Below, in pieces: positions 47,225 through 57,411 of a stretch of 64,000 bases of DNA. A program made the position numbers and the translations under genes. Position 1 is the stretch's first letter. Every line of letters starts with the position of its first letter. Origin of the DNA: Ampelocalamus luodianensis (Eukaryota > Streptophyta > Magnoliopsida > Poales > Poaceae); the NCBI GenBank assembly GCA_036346255.1, contig JAYEVH010000310.1, positions 1 to 64,000 on the forward strand. Reading direction: 5' to 3'. A model generated the notes under the pieces. The model had not been told where the DNA came from. It worked only from the letters and a program-made list of their open reading frames with translations, and made no database searches.

Positions 47225-48237
47225 TTACGTGGAGAAGAAAGATGGGTAGTCTGCACGAAGACGATCTTCCCGCTCCCAAGTTGCCTCATCCTCGGAATGA
47301 TTCGACCACTCAACTTTTAAGAAACTTGATGACACGGTTCCTTGTTCTTCGTTCAGATTCTTCAAGAATACGAACAGGATGCTCGCGGTAGGTCAAATTC
47401 TCTTGCACATCGAGATTTTCCAACGGAGTTTCCTCGGTCGGGACACGGAGGCACTTTTTCATATGGGACACATGGAACACATTGTGCACCCCCTCAAGTG
47501 TAGCTGGCAACTCCAATCTGTATGCAACAGCTCCCACTCTCTCGATGATGCAATAAGGCCCAACATATCGAGGAGCCAACTTGCCCTTGATGCCAAAACG
47601 TTGATGGCCCTTCAAAGGCGAAACTTTGAGATACACAAAGTCATTGGGCTCAAAGCTCAACTCGCGGCGACGACGATCCGCATAACTCTTTTGCCTGGAC
47701 TGGGCCGTGCGCAAGTGCTCGCGAATCAGCTGAACCTGACTCTCAGCCTTATTAATCGAATCTGGGCCGAAGAACTGTCTCTCACCAGTTTCTGAATAGT
47801 TCAATGGGGTTCTGCACCTTCTCCCATACAAGGCCTCAAAAGGTGCCATACCAAGACTGGCTTGAAAACTGTTGTTGTAGGAGAACTCAGCAAACGGCAG
47901 GCACTTTTCCCACTTCTTCCCATAAGAAAGAACACAGGCACAGAGCATATCTTCCAACACTTGGTTGACTCTCTCCGCCTGACCATTGGTTTGAGGGTGA
48001 TAAGCCGAGCTGAAAGAAAGACGAGTTCTCATAGTCTCTGCAGACTATGCCAAAATTGAGAAGTGAACGGAGAACCACGGTCGGAAACGACTGTCTTTGG
48101 TACATCATGCAAGCTTACGATCCTTGGAACAGAAAGCTTAGCCACGTGTTCGGTACGAATCTTCGTCCTGATCTGGTAGAAAACATGCCATTTTAGTCGA
48201 CACGGGGAAACTTATCAGGTCCAGACATAACAAGGAT
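47225..48237 (-). pseudogene. pol: Element C integrase and chromodomain-like tail
   Basis: The minus strand has VSDRGSPFTSQFW (about 48060-48100), a frameshift, AYHPQTNGQAERVNQVLED, LGMAPFEALYGRRCRTPLNY, APRYVGPYCIIERVGAVAYR and VRILEESERRTRNRVIKFLK, then another shift into SNHSEDEATWERE and a TAA at 47225-47227. It closely parallels the integrase of element A. The catalytic glutamate region is kept (GQAERVNQ). The upstream part with the HHCC domain is degraded beyond easy reading. Confidence 0.85.
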
Positions 48238-49251
48238 TGACAGACTGAGAGATCATCTTTGACTCTAAGGTTGTTGGCGCAAAGCCATTGTTAGCTGGTG
48301 GAGCGATTTGTTTGGTTACTCCACTAACAAACGAGGCCTTAGCTGGATAACTGTCAGACTGGGTATTTAGCTTGTAATGTTTAGCCATCCACTTGACTCA
48401 TCACAAACAAAATATCCCGCACCTCGGTGTATTATGTACCTCCCAGGAGCGGTACACTTACACCATCACAAACATCAGTATCAATCCATACACAAGTGAT
48501 TACAATATCAAAACTTTATAATATACAACATATTAAACTGACAAGGTTCAGTTTCATACAAAAGGGCCGATCGGCCAAATAACAAGATAAATATCAAGTA
48601 CGCAGCGGAAAACACTAAATTACTTAATTAAAATCATGAATTAACCATAAAGGAAGTCTCAATGGCTTGCCATAACCCACAGGGCAACCGACTGGGTTGA
48701 AACCATAGCAAATTGACGTTCCTGCGAAATCTTTCCTTACCCGATTCGATCTCAACACCTGCTGTCCATATTAAAGAATGCAAGCAAACAGTGAGTACAC
48801 AAATGTACTCGCAAGACTTATGAGTAACAAACCTAGATACTACTACATGCAGGCTTTAATCAAAGGAGAAGGCTAAAGGTTCATTTTCAGCATAAATCAA
48901 GTTTTTATTTGCAATAGATAACATGTTGAAGGCAGTTTTGACAATCTGAATTTTATTTGCATAAATAACAACGAGACAATAAGTAATACTCATAAAGACA
49001 TCCTGGAGATGACTAACCCAATAGTCATCACAACAATAGCACGAATTACCCATTCGTACCACCCATGTCAAGTTTTAATTTAACAGGTTGTAGTCTATCT
49101 TGAAAGACCTTGCCAAGCGTGTCCATAACCTAGACGAGGCTATTCGAATAGTTTGAACCCTGCAGGAGTGTACCAATGTACCCACACTTTAGACCACCTT
49201 TTTGCCACTAGATGAAGCACACTTCCTTTGGTATGCCGGCACGGCTAAGTC

Positions 49252-51954
49252 TGTAATACCCTGAACGTCGTTTCGACTTCGGATTTAAATTAATCGCGGA
49301 GTCACCGGTTATTCAGTAAATCGTGGGAAAAGGAAATTAAAATGTAAGTTAGCATTAAATTGGGAAAAACAAAGAGATTTAATTTATTAAAAAATAGTCT
49401 AGGGAGGGCGGGCTTGACACCTTGGGCCCTTCCCCCTCCCTGGCCGCCACTTTCCAGCCCCCTCCCTTCCCCATGGCTGCTGCCCCTTGTGCAAGAAGAA
49501 AAAGGAGAAGAGGAAGGAGAGGAAGAGAAGGAAGGAGAAGAGAGGAAGAGGAGAAGAAAAAGAGGGTGATCCCCAAGGTTAGGTAATTTTTCCCCATCCC
49601 AAATCCCCTGATTTCTGCTGTAATTAGGGTTCATAGCACGGGATTTGATGGGGATTAGAATTTAGGTTCTCCAATTAGAGAGTTCCTGCTGATTGCCCGT
49701 AGATCAATTCGCGCAGCGCAGTTGTTTGCGCGGTTTAGACCCATGAAACTATTTTTCCTGCAGTTTGTCCCAAAAGGAAAAACGTAGAGGACGACGATGC
49801 GCATCTACTGTATTTGTTTCAGATTTGTTGGCCGCGTAATTTAGTCATACCAGGATCTGGAATCTCGCTGTCCATCAGGGTTGCAGACAAGGACAGACCA
49901 CTGTTCAGATGGGAATTAGGGATAGTATATGAATTCTATATTTTTGGCCACCATTGAGAAAGTTGTAGGGAATTTAGTAGGCTAGTTGCTGTATAAAAAT
50001 AAAAAATTTTAGAGCCATACTCTGTTGTTGGGAAGCTTTTGAACCTGACTGTCCTGACTGACAAAACAGAGGATGATCTCTGTTTTGAGCATTTAGTTAC
50101 CCCATGCTAAGAACAAAATAAAAATATATGATCTACATGAAAAGTGTAGGTATTTAAGTGAGGAATCCAGATATATATCTTTTGCTGTGATTAGTTTTAT
50201 ACTTTTAAAGATATGAAAATGTTAAGCAGCGCCGCTGCAGTGGGATTAGTGTAGAACCGTTACGCGGGAAAGGTTGTTGTGGGATTTCGGGGCTTAGCGA
50301 CACCTTTGCTTCTTAAGAATCATTTTGAGTGTTGTTGTATGGTTCTGAGGTGTACTTTTGAACATGTGGTTTTGCTCCTGATCGTACGTGATTGCATCGC
50401 TTCGCCGGTAGAGGCAAGTAAATGTAGCGGTTGTGCTACGGTTTAACTCGTTATTCTTACTACTTGCAATATACATGTTTTTCATAACTTGAAGTTATAT
50501 GCCATGGTTGCATGTTTTATAGATGAGGTCATGGTAGCAAATTAATATTCATTTTTGCCATGCGTTGGAAGAGTTGTTTGTAGTCATGTGGTAATTTGCT
50601 TAATGAGCCAAATGCGGAATATGAAAATAAACTCAAGGTGGACATATTGATAATTCCTTGTGGTTATATTCATGATGATCATGTTGTGGTCTATGTGGTA
50701 GAGTTCCATTTAGATCGATTGATTTTGATCTTGGTGAATCGGGTGTGGGTTATGTGGTAATGGTCTTATGACACAATGGTATTGTGCTTATTGAGACACA
50801 TGTGGATTATGAGAAAATATTCATGATGAGTATGTTGTTGACCTTCGTGGTTAAATTCTTGTGGTTTATGATTATCATATCATTCATGACATATCATGAC
50901 ATTTGCATTGTGGATGTCGCCGCTTATAGCCGCGACCGTACCAGTACAACATCGTGCATTGCCGTAGCACGATGCATACTTTTACCTTGTTGGGTAAAGG
51001 TGCAGTGGAGCATAGCATACATATGCATTACATTGTGGAAAGATCATTTGCATACTTATGCAAGATATTGTGGTGAAGTTATATTACAAACAACTGCAAC
51101 TTTATAGTTGTAATGTGGAATTGGCTCATGAGAGTCACTTGTGGTGTGAGGAAAGTGGCGATGGTCGTGGATTGGGGTTCATCCCTTGTGGTATGGTAGT
51201 GGTTGTGATTGTGGCATGAGATTCTACTCTCTTGTGGTAATTGTTGATAGCAGTTGTGGATGCGAGAAATAGTAAAGTTATGAGGTAAAACTTGTTAACG
51301 CTTTATTGTCATTGGTAGTGGTAGTGGTGAACAATATGAAGAAGTTAATCAAGATTCATTTGCTAATATTTTACTATTGATGGTAGTAAATATGGTTGAG
51401 GCTATAATTGTGATCATTATGGGAAATGGATATTGATGCTTAATATCTTTGTAGTTTAATTAACTTGTAATGAATGTGGATGCACATTATGGATGTGGAC
51501 ATGTGGATACTGTAATGATGTTGTATATTTGTTTGTAGTCCGAATAGCACATTAAGCAGTTTGCTTGCTTGAGATTTTTATCTCACCCTTGTTTTTTCCC
51601 TACAGGTGATTGTTGAGCATTCATGGGTTGGGTAGAGCGGCATCACAATAATGCACTTGGTTCATCAACTCATGCTGTAATAAAGTTGATGAAATTCTAG
51701 TCAAATGCTTAGCTATTCGTGGGTGAATATTTTATTTAATAATGATGGACTTGTGAACTATTTCTTTGATTAATCTGCTAGAGGTTGTTTTAATTATTGA
51801 ACTTGTTACCGTTATCTTTGTTCCCTTAGTTGTTTATGCTTCCGCTTAATGCTTCATGTCTAGAAATTGTTGCCAGAATAAATTATCTTGAAATTTCTGG
51901 CTAGCTGAGTAGTTTAGTAGCATTCCAGGGTAATGTGGGTCCTGGGGTGTTACA
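49252..51954 (+). mobile_element. Solo LTR (element D), 2703 bp, nested in E
   Basis: TGTAATACCCTGAACG to GGGGTGTTACA with AAGTC at 49247-49251 and 51955-51959. It belongs to a different family from its host. The plus orientation is inferred from a CCCTACAGGTGATTG word near the right end, which resembles ATTGCAGGTGAAG in LTR F, and an AATAAAG after it. No coding capacity; a purine-rich stretch lies at about 49490-49570. Confidence 0.88.
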
Positions 51955-53269
51955 AAGTCCTACGAGACGCTTTCCAATGGAAAATGCTAATCAAGAGCCG
52001 CACGTATGGGGGTTAACCCTTAGTGATCTGCAGGCGAAATATGGATCACAAGGACCCATACGTAGAGTAGGATACACCGCCTCGGTGGGTGCTCCCCTCC
52101 CCACAAACATGTCCATGTTGCATATACCCCATATGCAACCCACCACGCGACTCATTAATTAACACCCCCCAAAGTACTTAGTCAAGAGAGGTCCCATACC
52201 CTCTAGTGTGGTTAGCACACAAAAATGCTTAGTTTAGTGTAACAAGATGTTCGGTCCTTGTTGACTCGGGCACCATTCCGGTCACACCCAAAAGCACACC
52301 ATCTTACCATTATGCCCAAGTCCAAATCATTTTCCTTTCAGTTTTAGTTTTCACATATAAACAAGGCACAAGACAAAGATCATAAGCAATAATAAGTTTT
52401 GTGTGATCAAGGTCATCGACTAAGTTGACAACCGCCCAATTCTACCAGTAACTAAGCATTGCTAAGTATTATATCGTAAAGACAATAAAAAGACCATAAT
52501 TCATTCACCGGGCTCTAATTCACCAGTGAGGATATTAACCTATGGCAGTGGCGGGGGTGAACAATTTCAAGGCAACAATGTAATAGGCTTAGCTACCTCT
52601 AATCGACAAAAAATAACTTTGACACAAGAAGCATGCATACTTAGTTTTTGCAATCAAGATATTAGACTTTAAAAGTAATAGGAGAAATATGATCAAATGG
52701 AAACATCTGCTTGCCTTTGTTGGCTGATAATCTGGACATTCTCACGAGCATCTCAATTGCACTCTCGCATCATCGTCATCTAACGATAAACACTGCCAAA
52801 GCGAAAAATAACAAATAAACACCAGGATTCCAAAATCTCCAAAAATTACGAAATCACTACAGAAGAAAGATATTGATTTTATAAGGTATCCAGATTAATC
52901 TCTCTAGTCATCTATCTTGCAAAAGATCCACTACCAGCTACTAAACATCCAAATAGCATACAAGGCTGCTCATATGTATAAGGTCATACTTCTAGCATTT
53001 TCCAATTAACCTCAAAGATTTACCCACTATCATGGAGCATTCGGTTAAGCCAACAACAAAACATTTTTGGTACGGCCTTGCAACTTATTCTCCAATACTC
53101 TCACTAACCAAAACCATTAGTCCTTACTTAAGCTAAAACAGGATAAATGACATGCTAATCAACATCATTCACACAGAGGAGAGCATATAGTGTAGAGAAT
53201 GAAACTGAAGCTAGAAAAGTGGATGAACAGTAGGGAATCAAGAACACCAATGCCGAAGTGGCTCAGGAC

Positions 53270-54440
53270 TGCTCAATGTCGACGACGAGGGGGAACTCCA
53301 GTAGTGGCTGATAATGACGAAATCAGGACCGACACGAGCGAGGCGGTCTCAGGGTGGAGACAACGCAGCTCGGGCGGCTGGTGGCGACGGTGGAGCACAG
53401 GTGAAAGGGGTAGTGGTGGCCGAGGCGAGTTCCACCTGTAGAGAAACAAAACATCCCTTGAGGCATTTATACAAACACATAGAGGGCAAGGAGGGGACCG
53501 AAGGCGGCTCAGCAATGGCTTGTCGCTGGTGGTCGGAAGGTTGGCGGTGGTCATGCTGGTGTTGTGGTGAGCTCCTAGGCTGTGGAGGCATGGCCAAGGC
53601 GGTCGGAATCAGCATGGCGACTGCGTGCGGCGGCCACGGCGTGGAGGAGCTGAGGCAGCACCGGTAGTAGAGGGGAGCGGCACGAGTGGCGGCGCACGAG
53701 CCAAGGCGCAACATGGGCACGTAGCTCCAGGGAGGAGATCACGCATGTCACCGCTGGCACCCTTGGCGGCGCTCTGAGCAGGGGAGCCGGGTCAACCAGC
53801 AGGGAGGAAGCGTGGGCGGCTCGGAGCAGCGAAGGCGTCGGTGGAGGCGGTGTCGACGCAGTCGGGGCCGGCGGGGTCAGGAGGGAGGGGAGGACGTGCA
53901 GGCGATGAAGGCGTGGCACTCGGGCACGCTGGCTTAGCTGAGGAGGTGACACGGCCAGCGCGGGCTGGGGCCGATGGAGACAAAGCCGATGCAGCTGGGG
54001 CAGAGGCAGACGGGGCCGGCGTAGATCCGGTGGCGCCATGGACAGGGAGGCGCGAGCAGCTCAGAGCCGATGCAGCTGGGGCGGCCAAAAGGTGGCGGCG
54101 GCAGAGCAGCCGGGCCGGGTCGAGCGGAGTGAGGAGCTGGGGCGAGCTGCGGTACCAGAGGAGGGGAGTGCCGCACGGCGTAGAGGCACCAGGGGGTGGC
54201 GGCGCATTCACCGGACCATGGTGGGAGGCGGGCTCGATGGTGGAGTCGAGGCGACGGCGAGCAGCGTGGCTCCCTTGCTTTCTGTGGAGAAAATGGGGAA
54301 GGGGAGAACTGGCCTGGAGAAGCAAATGGTGCGAAGAGAAAAAAATGGTTGTCCAGGGAGCTCTAGGCTACTATTAAGAGGGAGAAGGGCGGAGAAGACC
54401 ACAAGGCTGGTGACGCCTTCGGCGCAAGCTCAGCCCTTGT
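53270..54440 (-). other. GC-rich block inside LTR E
   Basis: Composition changes abruptly to GC-rich with GGCGG and GCAGC words. Several long frames appear on both strands, but all are low-complexity Pro/Ser/Ala or Arg/Gly and overlap each other. I recognise no protein. It could be the U3-R/leader part of this LTR or captured plant exon sequence. Confidence 0.4.
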
Positions 54441-55407
54441 TTTGATTGAGAACGAGACTGTGTTTGGCAGTCAAGTGACCACGAAGCAACACGACATGGG
54501 CTGAGGGGATGTGAGAGCGACGGCCAAACGACAGGATTCACTTGCATGGCCGCAACGTGGAGCACAGGTCAGAGCATGACGCTCAGGAAAGAGAGAGGTG
54601 GGATGCAGCCTTGGTTCAACCGAAGAAAAGGAGGAGGGAGAAGAAAGGTGACTGTGCGTGATGTTTGACCGAAGAGGTTTGGCTGCAACGCTCAACTTGA
54701 TTGATTCGGCCGAAGGAACAGTAGGAGAGGTGAGTTAGACTTTAAGTTTTCTAATTTTTGACAAACAGCTGAGGGCACTTAGGTAATGTTTAGACAGAGC
54801 AAAATAGCTCGGAAAATTAAGAAATTTGTTTAAGAGGTTTCTGACATAGATTATATTATTGTGTAATTTTTCCTAGGGTTTTTAAAGTAATATATTTTTC
54901 TCTAGAATTATTTTAATGTCCTGTTTTATTGGTTTGACTTTTGATTTACTTACTTTGACTGATGTTTTAAAGAAGTAAATTAATTCTAAAAATTATAAAA
55001 ATTTTATGGTAAATTTGTAAGTTGTTACAGAATCTAAGAAAATATTTCCAGGCATTGCTCACAAGATTAGTTTGTATTTTAAATTCAAACCCAATTTGAA
55101 TAAGCAAATAAACAAGGAACCAAATAATCTTCAAAAATTTCAGGAAATCCAAACAAGCATATGAGAGGAGATACATTCTAACTGAAATGTTCCCACATTG
55201 GAAACTTTTTAGTTTTGCTTAAGTTTCACTTTGAGCCTTTGAATGGAAGGAGTAAAGGATTCTAGGTTTTTAAAATCCTAGTCTTTGAAAATCAAGGATT
55301 TTCAACATAAGGTTTACAACAAAAAGTTTTTGAAAGTCCGAAATTTCACAAATACACATTAGATGCTTAACTAATCCGACTTAAGGATTTTGGGCTGTTA
55401 CAATAAC

Positions 55408-55640
55408 TAGCTATACGGAGTCATCCCTCCGCAGCTAGTTACTTAGAGGGACTATGGCCGTTTAGGCCACGGAAGTTTGAGGCAATAACAGGTATGTGTT
55501 GCCTCCGGATGAAAAGGGAAGGAAATGTGCCACTCAAATCAAACGATTGCGGAGCGGACTTGATCCGATCCACCAAGGTGGGTGGCACAACTAAGGTAGC
55601 AAGAAAGCCATGCTCAACCACTTCCAAGTTGAGCGGCTAG
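55408..55640 (-). pseudogene. Element C pol linker fragment
   Basis: The minus strand reads VVEHGFLATLVVPPTLVDRI, matching the segment after RNase H in element A (IEHGSLATLVVQQTLVDQI near 31915). It directly follows the gag remnant, which shows that protease, RT and RNase H were deleted. Toward the left the match is lost in unrelated sequence with a TAACTAGCT...AGCTAGTTA inverted repeat. Confidence 0.7.
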
Positions 55641-56643
55641 AATTCTTTCAAAAAGGGTGGGCTGGTGCTCTGATTCAAACCAAACAGCAGCAAGGCAAGA
55701 GTTGACAAGAAGCATACCCAGCATGTCGTCAGGAGCCTCCTGTGCTTCCTTGGCGAAGAGGGAGTTGACTTGACCACGAGCAGTCTTCGGATCTTGATTC
55801 TTCATAGGGCATTTGTTGGCGTAGTGCCCCTTCTTGCGGCAATGGAAGCATGTGACCTCGGCCAAAATGCGGGGGCCACATTGCTGACTCGTAGGTGCAT
55901 GCGGTAGAAGCTCGACCTGCAGAGGGTGCGGGGTGGGTGCAATCTTTTTAGGACAATTATTAGCATAATGGCCCTTGAGTTTGTAGAAAAAGCAAGTGAC
56001 TTCGGCTAGATGGAAAAGGCCCTCTGGAGCCTTTTTCTGACTCATGCGACGACCCTTAAGCTTTCTCTTTCTGCCTCCCGGCAACAACGGGATTTTCGAC
56101 CACAATCTGAAAGTCAGGGAAGGTATAGACTGGTAATTTATCCTGCAGCTCCTCAGACAAATCATCCAGAAATTTCTCTGGTTTGGAGGCATTGGCGGTT
56201 GCGGTGCTTACAGATGATCGAAGAAGCAGTCGTTGTAGTTCTAACGACCTGGCGATTACCCGGTTCATACTACACTCCTTGGGATAGTGATCGCTTCCCT
56301 CGCAGAGGAAACAAGTGACTTGGGCAGTCGGACAATTCCCGGGCAAGTGGTCTTGATCGCAGTTTGGACAAGCTGTAGTACACTCGTTGTTGTAGTGTCC
56401 TTCCTCACCACAGCGCTGGCAGACCTTAACCTACCCTAGTTGGCAATCTTCGGCGACATGGCTCTCTTCACCACAGCCAAAGTAAAAAGGAGGTAATTGC
56501 CATTCCTCGGGGCAATGGGACCAAAATCCGTCACATTCGCCAGAGTGGAGGTGCCTGCGAGTCTTGTCCGGACAGTTGGAGACAGGGAGATCTTCATCCT
56601 AGCCAGCTTGCTGACCTAGTCCGTTGCTGGTCTATCCAGACAT
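55640..56643 (-). pseudogene. gag: Element C gag with a zinc-knuckle array
   Basis: The ATG at 56643 follows AACAGG, but the fourth codon is already TAG. In the same frame are three canonical CCHC knuckles, VCQRCGEEGHYNNEC, TCFLCEGSDHYPKEC and TCFHCRKKGHYANKC; one with altered spacing (CPNCDQDHLPGNC); and two in which one cysteine has become tyrosine (YFGCGEESHVAEDC and CFFYKLKGHYANNC). Between the first group and the last two lies FLDDLSEELQDKL, the C-terminal end of the capsid region seen in element A. The main gag domain is absent. The end QVNSLFAKEAQEAPDDMLG matches the start of A's protease region. Confidence 0.8.
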
Positions 56644-57395
56644 CCTGTTACGAAGAGATGGGTTAACACGAACCCGAAGACTAGAAGCTGAAGGAAGCAG
56701 CGGAAAAGCCAGCAACTAGGGGAAGGGGGCGTTACTCTAATCAAAAACCAAACCAAGCAGCAAGGAAACACGCTAAAATCTTACAAAAGGCTCAAGAAAC
56801 AATGAGAACCACAAGACTTGAAGCCAACTTCCCGACACGACTAACTCGTATTGAAAGAACGAGCAATCGGTAGGAAGACAAATTTCAGCGCGCAACTCAA
56901 ATTCTAACACGACCAAATGCAGGGTAAAACCACTAATAATGGTGTTAGATACTTAGCCAACTAATATCACTTCTTACCCTTTTACTCCCACAAGTTTTAG
57001 TTGAGTTATCCTCTCATTTTCTACCCTATTTAGAGCCTTTGAGCTTGCTGTCCGGAAATTGACGCTTGCTGTTCAGATTTTGCATCCAAGCTCCTAGTCG
57101 AAATTTACCATTCCAGAAGCTTCAAAACCTTATAGAAGGGCAGCCAACACTTCAATTTGCCAAACTCGTTGGTTCCCAAAACCCAATTTCAATGTTAACC
57201 ACTATCTTTTGAAGGAAGGAGAGGAAAACAACTTTTAAAACTCAAACTAGAGTAAGATGAGAGAAGAAAGCTAAGATAGGTAAGGAGTAAAATCTGAGAA
57301 TTACTTAAGCTTTCATAAACCATTTGACACTTCGAAAATAAGTTTTTCAAATTATCCTAAAGACGACCAAGCTAGGGGTTTCTACGGTCGGTATG

Positions 57396-57407
57396 GCTCT
57401 GATACCA
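57396..57407 (-). other. Primer binding site of element C
   Basis: TGGTATCAGAGC on the minus strand, four bases after the 5' LTR end. Confidence 0.9.
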
Positions 57408-57411
57408 AGTT

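Larger units (their letters stand above)
48352..55402 (-). mobile_element. Gypsy-type solo LTR (element E), about 4.3 kb plus nested D
   Basis: TGTCAGACTGGG to TTGGGCTGTTACA with ATAAC at 48347-48351 and 55403-55407. Its own parts are 48352-49251 and 51960-55402. The 3' half matches the LTRs of A and C; the start on the minus strand, TGTAACAGCCC, resembles F, G and B. No PBS or coding region. Confidence 0.88.

Noticed and set aside
53575..54377. Genes in LTR E
   Set aside because: Several overlapping low-complexity frames on both strands with no recognisable domain; kept only as a composition anomaly.
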